From Paenibacillus harenae (GTDB lineage: Bacteria; Bacillota; Bacilli; Paenibacillales; Paenibacillaceae), in NCBI RefSeq assembly GCF_030812415.1, contig NZ_JAUSST010000006.1:558001-622000 (forward strand): a DNA stretch of 64,000 nt, in the 5' to 3' direction. Made by a program: the position numbers and the translations under genes. The notes under the pieces were generated by a model. The model was not told the origin of the DNA, did not search any database, and saw only the letters and a list, made by a program, of their open reading frames with translations. Positions 9,063-16,704 of the stretch are shown one piece after another; the first letter of the stretch is position 1, and each line of letters starts with the position of its first letter.

Positions 9063-9352
9063 GCGTCGACATCATTACCGCTAACGAACTTGTTGTACAG
9101 TCGGATGGTTACCTCGTAAGCGAAATGAACGGGGAGAAGATCATGCTGAGCATCGAGAACGGCAAATACTACAACTTAGGCCAGCTCGGGGGCCGAGTGT
9201 GGGAGCTGATGGCATCCCCTGTGTCCGTAAAAGATATGGTTAAGCAACTGGTGACCGAATATGAGATAGAGCCCGGAGCGTGCGAACAGCAAGTTCATAC
9301 TTACTTGCAGCAGCTTAAATCCGAAGGACTCATACAAGTTAGAAAGGAATAA
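9059..9352 (+). CDS. PqqD-like RiPP recognition element protein (lasso B1)
   Basis: 97-residue winged-helix protein that binds the leader peptide and hands the precursor to the B2 protease. Typical PqqD/RRE features: a beta region with IMLSIENGKYYNLGQLGGRVWEL, then helices with VKDMVKQLVTEYEI and a C-terminal VHTYLQQLKSEGLI. It overlaps the kinase gene by 4 bases and B2 by 1 base, so translation of K, B1 and B2 is probably coupled. One B1 presumably serves all three precursors, whose leaders share Trp at -15 and a Leu-x-Leu-Glu core. Confidence 0.92.
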   Translation: MSVDIITANELVVQSDGYLVSEMNGEKIMLSIENGKYYNLGQLGGRVWELMASPVSVKDMVKQLVTEYEIEPGACEQQVHTYLQQLKSEGLIQVRKE

Positions 9353-9843
9353 TGAACTTGTATAGGAAAGCGATAAGAAAAGTCAAGAGATTCATAGCTT
9401 ACCCCGCAGACTTGAAGCGGATGTATGTGGAGGCTTATTTATACTTAGCTTTGGCGAGGGTACTTAAGCTGCTGCCATTCGCAAAAGTAGCTCCTTCTCT
9501 TGGCGAGCATATGAGGGAGACGCCATATACGAGCACGATGGAGCAGGATCTCATCCATCGTAAGGTATCCAAGGCCGTTCATGCGATGAGCCGCGTCACA
9601 TGGTGGGAAAGTCAGTGCATGGTCAAGGCTGTCGCGGCGATGAAGATGCTGCGGCGAAGAGGAATCGCGAGTACGCTCTATCTGGGCAGCGGCAGGGATG
9701 AGACGGGGAAAATGATTGCTCACGCTTGGCTGCGCAGCGGGTCGTATTATGTAACCGGCAATGAAAGACTGGAACGGTATGCTGTCGTTGCCGTGTTCGG
9801 GAATCACACAGAAGCTGCGGTTCTGTCGCCAATTGAGCGGTAA
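9352..9843 (+). CDS. Transglutaminase-like leader peptidase (lasso B2)
   Basis: 163-residue cysteine protease of the lasso B2/transglutaminase-like family; removes the leader so that the new N-terminal amine can be cyclised. The catalytic Cys lies in WWESQCMVKAVA (about residue 89) and the His in MIAHAWLRSGSYYVTG (about 124). Length is standard for stand-alone B2. The ATG overlaps the B1 stop by one base (TAATG). Cleavage is expected after Thr-Met in each precursor. Confidence 0.92.
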   Translation: MNLYRKAIRKVKRFIAYPADLKRMYVEAYLYLALARVLKLLPFAKVAPSLGEHMRETPYTSTMEQDLIHRKVSKAVHAMSRVTWWESQCMVKAVAAMKMLRRRGIASTLYLGSGRDETGKMIAHAWLRSGSYYVTGNERLERYAVVAVFGNHTEAAVLSPIER

Positions 9844-9864
9844 TCCGCATTAGGGGTTTTTCTT

Positions 9865-11670
9865 ATGAAGGATTTATTCTATTTTATACGAAAAATGCAC
9901 CAGGTCTCAGGATTCCGTCTGCACCTCAATATGTTCACTACATTCGTGATCAGCTGTCTGGACGGCATCGGAATCTATATGATCGTTCCCATGCTTAGCA
10001 TTATAGGCGTATTTCAAATGAATATGGATGAAGTGCCGCTTGTCTCTTCCTTATTCGAATTCATCGAGTCATCGTCGATCGAGTTAAACTTGCCTGTCGT
10101 ACTAGCGATATACGTGATGATCGTAGGGGGACAAGCATTGCTTCAACGAAGCCAGATGGTGTTGAACTCACGGATTCTGCAAGGGTTCGTCCGTTCACTC
10201 CGGACGGAAACGTATCAGGGGCTGCTTGGGGCGAAATGGGAGTTCTTTCTCCGCAAGCGGAAGTCGGATTTTCATCATGTCATGGTGAACGAGCTCGGAC
10301 GGGTCAGCTACGGCACTTCCCTCTTCCTGCAGATGGTCACGGGCATTATTTTTACGGTTATCCAAATCGGTCTGGCCTTCTGGCTGTCCCCGTTGTTAAC
10401 GGCCGTCGTGCTTATAAGCGGCGGAATACTCGCTCTATTCTCGCGCAAGTTTATTAAGAAGGCGGGACATATTGGCGATAAGACATCGGAGCTGTCCCAG
10501 AGCTATTTTGCAGGAATAAGCGATCATTTCAACGGCATCAAGGATATTAAGAGCAACAGGCTGGAACGCTCCCATATCGGTTGGTTCAACAACATGAGCA
10601 AGGAGCTGGAGAGCAACGTTATCCAATTAGTACGAGTCAATTCTTTGTCCCAGTTCATCTACCGGATCTCGTCCATAACGCTTATTGCCGGATTCGTCTA
10701 TTTAGCTCTAGAGGTCTTCCACACGCCGGCTGAGCAATTGATTCTGGTTGTTCTCATCTTCTCGCGGCTGTGGCCGAGGTTTATCGGGATTCAGTCGAAT
10801 ATCGAACAGCTGGCGACCAATCTGCCCGCTTTCAAAGCCATGCGTAAGCTGCAGCAGGAATATGAGCAGGAGAAGGAGCTCACCTTGTCGGGGTCCTCGG
10901 ACGGGGGAAAGCCATTTCAATTGCAGGAAGGGATCGAATGCAGAAAAGTCAACTACCGGTACGACCCTAAAGAGCCGGTGTTCGCTCTGCGTGATATTAA
11001 CGTCTATATTCCCGCGAATCGCATGACGGCTATCGTAGGCATGTCCGGTGCGGGGAAAAGCACGCTGATTGATATGCTCATGGGGCTTATTCAACCGGAG
11101 AGAGGGCAAGTGCTGATTGACGGCGTTACGCTGAGAGACGAGAAACAGCTTCTCTCGCTACGGAGCGCAATCGGCTATGTGGCACAGGATCCCTTTCTCT
11201 TCAATGCAAGCATTCGGGATAACTTGAAGCTGGTTGACCCTGATGCCGAGGACACCGAGCTGTGGAACGCTTTGAAATTCTCCGTATCCGATGAATTCGT
11301 ACGCATGCTGCCGCAAGGTTTGGATACGGTCATCGGTGACAGGGGCATCCGGTTGTCCGGGGGAGAGCGGCAGCGGATTGTACTCGCGAGAGCCATATTG
11401 AAGCGTCCCTCCATTCTAGTGCTGGATGAAGCGACCAGCGCACTGGACAGCGAGAACGAACGGCTGATTCAGGAGGCGCTTGACCGTCTTAAGGGAAGCA
11501 TGACCATTATCGTCATTGCGCACCGATTATCGACCATCCGCAATGCGGATCAGGTCATTGTCATAGAGCAGGGCGAGGTTATTCAGCAAGGCGGCTATAA
11601 ACAGCTGTCTCAAGAGGCCAAAGGAAAGTTCAGACAACTGCTTAACTATCAAACGGGCGTTAACAGTTAG
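9865..11670 (+). CDS. ABC exporter of the lasso peptide (D protein), fused TMD-NBD
   Basis: 601-residue half-transporter: N-terminal transmembrane domain (about residues 15-310), C-terminal ATPase with Walker A GMSGAGKST near 391, signature LSGGERQR near 496 and Walker B ILVLDEATSALDSE. Homologues in lasso clusters export the mature peptide and often give self-protection. It has no N-terminal C39 peptidase domain, in line with a separate B2 protease. An AGGGG site precedes the ATG by nine bases; the gap to B2 is 21 bases. Confidence 0.92.
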   Translation: MKDLFYFIRKMHQVSGFRLHLNMFTTFVISCLDGIGIYMIVPMLSIIGVFQMNMDEVPLVSSLFEFIESSSIELNLPVVLAIYVMIVGGQALLQRSQMVLNSRILQGFVRSLRTETYQGLLGAKWEFFLRKRKSDFHHVMVNELGRVSYGTSLFLQMVTGIIFTVIQIGLAFWLSPLLTAVVLISGGILALFSRKFIKKAGHIGDKTSELSQSYFAGISDHFNGIKDIKSNRLERSHIGWFNNMSKELESNVIQLVRVNSLSQFIYRISSITLIAGFVYLALEVFHTPAEQLILVVLIFSRLWPRFIGIQSNIEQLATNLPAFKAMRKLQQEYEQEKELTLSGSSDGGKPFQLQEGIECRKVNYRYDPKEPVFALRDINVYIPANRMTAIVGMSGAGKSTLIDMLMGLIQPERGQVLIDGVTLRDEKQLLSLRSAIGYVAQDPFLFNASIRDNLKLVDPDAEDTELWNALKFSVSDEFVRMLPQGLDTVIGDRGIRLSGGERQRIVLARAILKRPSILVLDEATSALDSENERLIQEALDRLKGSMTIIVIAHRLSTIRNADQVIVIEQGEVIQQGGYKQLSQEAKGKFRQLLNYQTGVNS

Positions 11671-11721
11671 TTCGGTCACTCCAGACGCTATTAAATCTAA
11701 CTAGAAATGATTGGAGTAATA

Positions 11722-13653
11722 ATGAGTGCGATAACCGGTGTTTTTAATTGTAATGAAGAACCTGTAACTGTCGAAACGATCGAAAACATGATGCAAGCCT
11801 TGCAAAAATACCCTGCCCATGATGTGCGGGTTTGGCATGACCGTTTCGTATTTTTAGGTTGTCACGCGCAATGGATTACACCCGAATCGACTAAAGAACG
11901 GCTGCCCTACTACGACGAACAACATAAGCTTGCCATTACCGCAGACGCGATCATTGACAACAGGGAGGAATTATTTAACCGGTTGCAGGTGGAGCATTTC
12001 CGGCGGAAACAGATGACGGACAGCGAGCTTGTTTTGGCGGCATACCTGAAATGGGGGAAGGAAGCTCCGCGATACCTGATAGGAGACTTCGCATTCATCA
12101 TATGGGATGAGCAAAAACGCCAACTTTTCGGCGCACGCGATCTGTCGGGAAATCGAACGCTGTATTATTATCACCATTCACGACAGTTTGCTTTTTGCAC
12201 GGCGATGAATCCGCTGTTTACTGTTTCCGGTGTCAAGAAGGAGCTGAATGAGTCATGGTTGACCGAGTTTCTCACGATCCCTATCATTTTGGATACGATC
12301 GATGTTCAATCTACGGTTTATCATAATATCGATCAAATTCCTCCCGGCCATTCGATTACGGTGTCGGACGGAAACCTTGCATTGGAGCAATACGGGACAT
12401 TCATAACTCCTGGCGGGAATCTGAAGCTAAAAACAAACGGCGAATACGAAGAAGCATTTCGTGAAGTCTTTCAGGAAGCCGTTACATCGAAGCTCCGGAC
12501 ATACCGGAAGGTCGGCGCAAGCTTAAGCGGGGGGTTGGATTCGGGGGCTGTCGTAAGCTTTGCCGCAAACCCGTTGCGACAGGAAGGGAAAACATTACAA
12601 ACCTACAGTTATGTCCCTCCCTCTGATTTTGTGGATTGGACACCGAAAAGCTTGCTTGCCGATGAGAGACCGTATATCGAGGCCACGGTTCAACATGTAG
12701 GAAATATCGCGCACAACAATTTAGACTTCTCGGGTCGAAACTCATTTGAGGAAATGAATGACCTGCTCGAGCTGATGGAGGCGCCTTATAAGTTTTTTGA
12801 AAATTCATTCTGGATCAAAGGGATTCTCGAGCAAGCGGAGAAGGACGGAGTCGGAGTATTGCTGAATGGAGGGAGCGGGAATTACTCCATCTCGTGGGGC
12901 CCGGCGCTGGATTACTACGCTCAGCTTTTAAGAAAGCTGCGTTTGATACGTTTTCACCAGGAACTGAAGCTCTATGGTAGAAATATGAGAATCGGGAGAT
13001 CCCGATTGCTGCCTATAATCGGCAGAATGGCATTTCCGGCTCCGACTTTTTTCTCGAAGCCCTCGCCGGATATCCCGCTTTTAATCCATCCGGATTTAGC
13101 GGATCGAACCAAAGTGTTCGATAAACTTAAAAACCATGATGTCGGATTAACCGATTCTTCAATGAACGAATTTGAGGCAAGGATCTATCAGTTCGAAAAT
13201 TTGTCGTTCTTAAACCATCAGGGGACGTCATCAACGAAATTATCGTTACGTTATGCCGTCAGGGAAAGGGATCCGACCTGTGATCCCAGGGTGGTTCGAT
13301 TTTGTTTATCCGTGCCCGTAGAACAGTATGTTCAAAATGGTATGGACCGTTCTTTAATTCGAAGATCGACCGAAAATTATTTACCCGATAAAGTCCGTTT
13401 CAATCTTCGCGTTCGGGGTGTGCAGGGGGCGGACTGGATCCATCGCATGATTCCATCGTGGAGCGCTTTTACGGAAGAACTTCATCAGCTTTGCCTAGAT
13501 GCCGGGGCTTCGTATTTTTTGAATGTGAAACAAATAAAAGAATCGCTTTCGAAAATCGGAAACTCGCCCAAACCTGAATTAGCCTTTGATCCGAATGTAA
13601 GACTATTAATGCAGAGCTTAATTGTTTACCGGTTTATAAGGCAATTTTCTTAA
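11722..13653 (+). CDS. Lasso macrolactam synthetase C1 (asparagine synthetase-like)
   Basis: 643-residue asparagine synthetase B homologue that adenylates the Asp9 side chain and closes the ring on the N-terminal amine. The pyrophosphate loop SGGLDSG is at about residue 268. The N-terminal domain begins MSAITGVFNCNEE and lacks the Cys directly after Met needed for glutaminase activity, as usual for lasso cyclases. The frame opens at 11707, but GGAG upstream and the MSAIxG consensus favour the ATG at 11722. It is followed 27 bases later by precursor A1, so C1-A1 look like one unit. Clearly related to C2. Confidence 0.92.
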   Translation: MSAITGVFNCNEEPVTVETIENMMQALQKYPAHDVRVWHDRFVFLGCHAQWITPESTKERLPYYDEQHKLAITADAIIDNREELFNRLQVEHFRRKQMTDSELVLAAYLKWGKEAPRYLIGDFAFIIWDEQKRQLFGARDLSGNRTLYYYHHSRQFAFCTAMNPLFTVSGVKKELNESWLTEFLTIPIILDTIDVQSTVYHNIDQIPPGHSITVSDGNLALEQYGTFITPGGNLKLKTNGEYEEAFREVFQEAVTSKLRTYRKVGASLSGGLDSGAVVSFAANPLRQEGKTLQTYSYVPPSDFVDWTPKSLLADERPYIEATVQHVGNIAHNNLDFSGRNSFEEMNDLLELMEAPYKFFENSFWIKGILEQAEKDGVGVLLNGGSGNYSISWGPALDYYAQLLRKLRLIRFHQELKLYGRNMRIGRSRLLPIIGRMAFPAPTFFSKPSPDIPLLIHPDLADRTKVFDKLKNHDVGLTDSSMNEFEARIYQFENLSFLNHQGTSSTKLSLRYAVRERDPTCDPRVVRFCLSVPVEQYVQNGMDRSLIRRSTENYLPDKVRFNLRVRGVQGADWIHRMIPSWSAFTEELHQLCLDAGASYFLNVKQIKESLSKIGNSPKPELAFDPNVRLLMQSLIVYRFIRQFS

Positions 13654-13680
13654 CGCCAAGCATGAAAGGAGGTGAAGCAA

Positions 13681-13824
13681 ATGACAAAGGAAATCAAGAA
13701 AGAATGGCAGCCACTGACGTTGGAACTCCTTGATGTCAGCGCCACCATGGGTGGAAAGAATGGCGTGTATCCTGACAGAAACGGTAAAGGCAACAATAAT
13801 GGTCACCCTCATGAGGACTCCTAG
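13681..13824 (+). CDS. Lasso precursor peptide A1
   Basis: 47-residue precursor with a strong AAAGGAGGTGA site (13665-13675). Leader: 23 residues ending in Thr-Met, with the recognition stretch WQPLTLELLDVSATM; Thr at -2 and Trp at -15 match the other two precursors. Predicted core ring is GGKNGVYPD (Gly1 to Asp9), with the tail RNGKGNNNGHPHEDS. Asp9 and the C-terminal Ser are as in paeninodin-type lasso peptides (Ala1-Asp9 ring, phosphorylated C-terminal Ser). The core is rich in Gly, Asn and His and quite unlike A2/A3, so it should give a different product. Ring and cleavage site are inferred from family rules. Confidence 0.88.
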   Translation: MTKEIKKEWQPLTLELLDVSATMGGKNGVYPDRNGKGNNNGHPHEDS

Positions 13825-13855
13825 GATGACTTACTACTAGTCCAATTATTTTCAT

Positions 13856-13886
13856 GGCCCTTATACTTTTATAACGTATAAGGGCC
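13856..13886 (+). terminator. Hairpin after lasso precursor A1
   Basis: Perfect 11-base stem GGCCCTTATAC / GTATAAGGGCC around a nine-base loop. The following bases (CTTCTTAAAG) give only a weak T tract, so it may be a partial terminator or an RNA-stabilising stem that raises A1 transcript over the downstream C2. Confidence 0.55.
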
Positions 13887-13942
13887 CTTCTTAAAGATAA
13901 AGAAGGTTTAAGTTCACGGAAGCTTTCTTTATCGTTAAGAAG
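13887..13942 (+). repeat. 18-base inverted repeat between A1 and C2
   Basis: Left arm 13887-13904 (CTTCTTAAAGATAAAGAA) pairs with right arm 13925-13942 with one mismatch, around a 20-base loop. It directly follows the A1 hairpin and ends 49 bases before the C2 start. Could be a second RNA stem, a regulator site or a recombination scar from the C-A duplication. Confidence 0.5.
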
Positions 13943-13991
13943 GCAAGAAGAAATAGGTGTAATGAATCATAAGTCGATAGGGTGTGATTGC

Positions 13992-15914
13992 ATGAGCGTT
14001 ATTGCCGGTGTTATACAATTCGATAGGCCACTGCATCCGGAAGATGGGACTGCAGATTTCATGGAAGCCGTACAACGTTTTCCGGGAGATGGCTTTGAAG
14101 TTTGGGAGGAAACGTCGGTTCTTCTTGGCTGCCGGTCCCAATGGATAACACCGGAATCGGTTAATGAACGGCTTCCTTTTCGGGATGAGCAATCCGGACT
14201 GGTTATAACCGCTGATGCAATCATTGACAATCGCGGGCAATTGTTCGAGCAGCTTGAGATTGGGCGGGACCGAAGAAGCGGGATTACGGACAGCGAGCTC
14301 ATTCTGCTTGCTTATCGCAAATGGGGTCCGGAGATGCCGCGTTATCTAATTGGAGACTTTGCTTTCGTTATATGGGATGCAAGCAGAAAGCTGCTGTATG
14401 GGGCGAGAGATCAGCTTGCCAGCAGGACCCTGTATTATCACCGCAGTTCGAATCAATTCTCGTTCTGCAGTGTGATCCATCCGCTATTCTCCCTAGCGGG
14501 AATAGATAAGAGACTCTGCGAAGAAAGGTTTGCCGAATTTTTGGCGATACCGACGCTCTTGGATGCAGTCGATGTCCATACGACCTATTACGCAGATGTT
14601 TTGCAGCTGCCTCCGGCACACGCGTTTACTTTGCAAGAGGGGAAGCTTACGGTTGCAAAGTATGGTTCATTAATCCCGGAAGAGAGACTATCTCTAGGCT
14701 CTGATGACGAATACGTGGAGGCTTTTCAGGAAATTTTCCAAGAATCGGTTCGCTCCAGGCTGCGTACCTTCAAGCAGGTAGGAGTAACCCTTAGCGGTGG
14801 ACTTGATTCCGGCTCGGTGTCAGGGTTCGCAGCGAGGATGCTCGCCAAGGAAGGCAAGAGCTTGCAAGCCTTCAGCTATATTCCGGAGCGGGATTTCAAA
14901 GATTGGACGCCTAGAAGCATGTTTGCGGATGAAAGTCCTTATATTCAGTCCATCGTCGATTATGTAGGAAATATTAAGGCGAACTTATTAGATTTCCCGG
15001 GGATAAGTCCTTTTACGGAGATTGATGAATGGATGGACGGTTTGGAAGGACCATACAAAAATTTCGAAAATGCATTCTGGGTGAAAGGCATTCATGAAGA
15101 AGCGGCGAGTCAAGGAATAGGCGTCTTGCTCACGGGAGCCAGAGGGAATTACTCCATATCTTGGGGTTCTGCTATCGGTTATTACAGCTTGCTGGTGAAG
15201 AAGCTTCAATGGCTCCAATTATACCGAGAGATTTCATTGTACGGCAGGCAGCTGGGTACCGGCCGGAAACGAATCATTCGCGCGATTAGACAGCAGGTTT
15301 TTCCTGAAAAAGAGGCTTCTTTTCGACCGGGGGTACCTCCCATCATTCAAGCTGATTTTGCAAGGAGCTCCGGGGTATTCGAGAAGCTGTCGCAGTATGA
15401 TGTCGGTTTGCGGGAGTCAACATATCGAATGCTGAGGGAACGCGAGGATTACTTCAGCAATCAGGCGGTTTTAAGCATGCAGGGCACCATTTCGGCGAAG
15501 TCATCCTACCGGCTGGGCATATGGGAGCGGGATGCGACCAGCGATATACGTCTGATCAAATTTTGCCTGTCGATCCCCGTGGAACAATATGTGAAGGATG
15601 GCTTCGGGCGTTCTCTTATCCGAAGAGCAACCAACAATATTCTGCCGGACAAGGTTCGATTGAATCAACGGACACGGGGCGTTCAAGGCATGGATTGGGT
15701 GCATCGGATTATTCCGCGGTGGCCGTCGATAGATGAAGAGCTTCGTGCACTGTGCAGGGATGAGCGGGCTTCCCGCTATTTGGATCTGATGCAAGTGAAG
15801 GAATCGATGAGCAAGGTGAGTTCGGGAATTAAGCCCGAGGATGCTGATAACCCTCACCTAAAGTTACTTATGCGCAGCTTGATTGCCTATCGTTTTCTCA
15901 AAAGGTTGATTTAG
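13992..15914 (+). CDS. Lasso macrolactam synthetase C2 (asparagine synthetase-like)
   Basis: Second lasso cyclase, 640 residues, with SGGLDSG at about residue 267 and N terminus MSVIAGVIQF (no Cys after Met). It is collinear with C1 along its whole length, with many identical blocks such as TADAIIDNR, TDSEL, YLIGDFAF and VRGVQG-type motifs near the C terminus, so the pair arose by duplication and diverged. The frame opens at 13962; the ATG at 13992 matches the family start and follows a GGGTGTGA site. It precedes A2 by 34 bases and presumably cyclises A2 and A3. Confidence 0.92.
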   Translation: MSVIAGVIQFDRPLHPEDGTADFMEAVQRFPGDGFEVWEETSVLLGCRSQWITPESVNERLPFRDEQSGLVITADAIIDNRGQLFEQLEIGRDRRSGITDSELILLAYRKWGPEMPRYLIGDFAFVIWDASRKLLYGARDQLASRTLYYHRSSNQFSFCSVIHPLFSLAGIDKRLCEERFAEFLAIPTLLDAVDVHTTYYADVLQLPPAHAFTLQEGKLTVAKYGSLIPEERLSLGSDDEYVEAFQEIFQESVRSRLRTFKQVGVTLSGGLDSGSVSGFAARMLAKEGKSLQAFSYIPERDFKDWTPRSMFADESPYIQSIVDYVGNIKANLLDFPGISPFTEIDEWMDGLEGPYKNFENAFWVKGIHEEAASQGIGVLLTGARGNYSISWGSAIGYYSLLVKKLQWLQLYREISLYGRQLGTGRKRIIRAIRQQVFPEKEASFRPGVPPIIQADFARSSGVFEKLSQYDVGLRESTYRMLREREDYFSNQAVLSMQGTISAKSSYRLGIWERDATSDIRLIKFCLSIPVEQYVKDGFGRSLIRRATNNILPDKVRLNQRTRGVQGMDWVHRIIPRWPSIDEELRALCRDERASRYLDLMQVKESMSKVSSGIKPEDADNPHLKLLMRSLIAYRFLKRLI

Positions 15915-15948
15915 GAATTCGAATTGTACTTGAAAGGAGGTGAATAGA

Positions 15949-16086
15949 ATGGAGAAAAAACAATGGACAGCTCTTTCGCTGGAAGTGCTGGAAGTATCCG
16001 AAACAATGGCAGGTTTTGGTGTATCGAAAATCGACTTTACTTATGTTGACGGCAAGCTCGTAGACCTAGACGTTTATGATTCCTAG
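15949..16086 (+). CDS. Lasso precursor peptide A2
   Basis: 45-residue precursor with an AAAGGAGGTGA site (15934-15944). Leader of 20 residues contains QWTALSLEVLEVSETM; the Pro usual in such leaders is absent. Predicted ring AGFGVSKID (Ala1 to Asp9), tail FTYVDGKLVDLDVYDS. The tail is acidic and ends in Asp-Ser, the predicted phosphorylation site. The leader and core are almost identical to those of A3. The Ala-Gly start and Asp9 closely follow paeninodin. Assignment is by family rules; product not observed. Confidence 0.9.
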   Translation: MEKKQWTALSLEVLEVSETMAGFGVSKIDFTYVDGKLVDLDVYDS

Positions 16087-16098
16087 GATTCTTCGGCC

Positions 16099-16172
16099 CT
16101 AAAGCCGGAGCAGACTGAAAGCCTCACTTAAATATACTTATGCTGCTAGATCGCTTATCGGTTTCTCAAACG
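16099..16172 (+). pseudogene. Remnant of the 3' end of a third lasso cyclase gene
   Basis: The gap between A2 and A3 aligns with the last ~75 bases of C2 (about 15833-15905). For example CCTCACTTAAATATACTTATG here corresponds to CCTCACCTAAAGTTACTTATG in C2, and TCGCTTATCGGTTTCTCAAA to TTGCCTATCGTTTTCTCAAA. Small deletions break the frame, so it is not translated as a cyclase end. It shows that A3 arose from a duplicated cyclase-precursor unit whose cyclase was later deleted. Confidence 0.75.
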
Positions 16173-16205
16173 GCAGAAATCGGGCTTGAAAGGAGGTGGA
16201 GTACA

Positions 16206-16340
16206 ATGAAAAAACAATGGACGGCACTATCCCTGGAAGTGTTGGAAGTATCGGAAACGATGGCAGGTTTTGGTGTATCGAAAATGGATTTTACTTATGT
16301 TGACGGCAAGCTCGTAGACCTCGACGTTTATGATTCCTAG
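16206..16340 (+). CDS. Lasso precursor peptide A3
   Basis: 44-residue precursor with an AAAGGAGGTGGA site. A longer frame from 16140 runs through the cyclase remnant, but the ATG at 16206 is the one with the ribosome site. The leader contains KKQWTALSLEVLEVSETM; predicted ring AGFGVSKMD, tail FTYVDGKLVDLDVYDS. Compared with A2 it lacks Glu2 of the leader and has Met instead of Ile at core position 8, so the two should give a pair of nearly identical peptides differing at one ring residue. Confidence 0.9.
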   Translation: MKKQWTALSLEVLEVSETMAGFGVSKMDFTYVDGKLVDLDVYDS

Positions 16341-16368
16341 GATTTATCTTCTTTAAATGCTGCATTAG

Positions 16369-16420
16369 AAAGCGCCGTAAAGGACCACAGCATTAGCTGT
16401 GCCTTTACGGCGCTTTTTTT
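16369..16420 (+). terminator. Strong intrinsic terminator after the lasso cluster (first)
   Basis: Long stem AAAGCGCCGTAAAGG ... CCTTTACGGCGCTTT with inner CACAGC/GCTGTG, followed by seven T. It lies 29 bases after the A3 stop. Confidence 0.9.
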
Positions 16421-16448
16421 GTTGAGCAACCAGTTTAACGGATACACC

Positions 16449-16502
16449 AAAAAGCGCCATAGAGGATCACAGCTTAAGCTATGATCCTCTATGGCGCTTT
16501 TT
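16449..16502. terminator. Second, sequence-related terminator after the lasso cluster
   Basis: Stem AAAAAGCGCCATAGAGGATC ... GATCCTCTATGGCGCTTTTT with A and T runs at both ends, so it can act in both directions. It closely resembles the first terminator (same AGCGCC..GGCGCT base) and probably arose by duplication. Confidence 0.85.
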
Positions 16503-16574
16503 GCGTTCCGCATGCCTTTTTTATTCGGGGAGGTGACAATGGATTAGGTTTACCGATGCGAAAGCTCTACTCTA

Positions 16575-16603
16575 TTGTAATAAAATCCGGACTTCTTTAA
16601 TAA
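16575..16603 (+). promoter_or_regulatory. Possible sigma-A promoter for the AraC gene
   Basis: TTGTAA (16575-16580), 17-base spacer, TAATAA (16598-16603), about 100 bases upstream of the AraC start. Modest match only. Confidence 0.35.
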
Positions 16604-16630
16604 ATTTCATACTGGACAAGTTGGAATTCA

Positions 16631-16682
16631 CCGCGAAACGTTAGCTTACGCCGCCAAAGAACGGCGACAGCCGTTACGCTTG
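16631..16682. repeat. Hairpin-rich intergenic element, copy 2 (upstream of AraC gene)
   Basis: Shorter relative of the element at 5384-5480: GCGAAACGTTAGCTTACGCC, then GCCGCC-aaagaac-GGCG pairing, then CAGCCGTTACGCTTG. Like copy 1 it ends about 20 bases before a start codon. Apart from this and the terminators nothing else is seen in the 364-base gap 16341-16704. Confidence 0.5.
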
Positions 16683-16704
16683 CGCGAATAGCAGGGGGAT
16701 GCAA

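Noticed and set aside
16140..16205. Longer 66-codon version of precursor A3
   Set aside because: The extra 22 codons are translated cyclase remnant; the ribosome site lies directly before the ATG at 16206.
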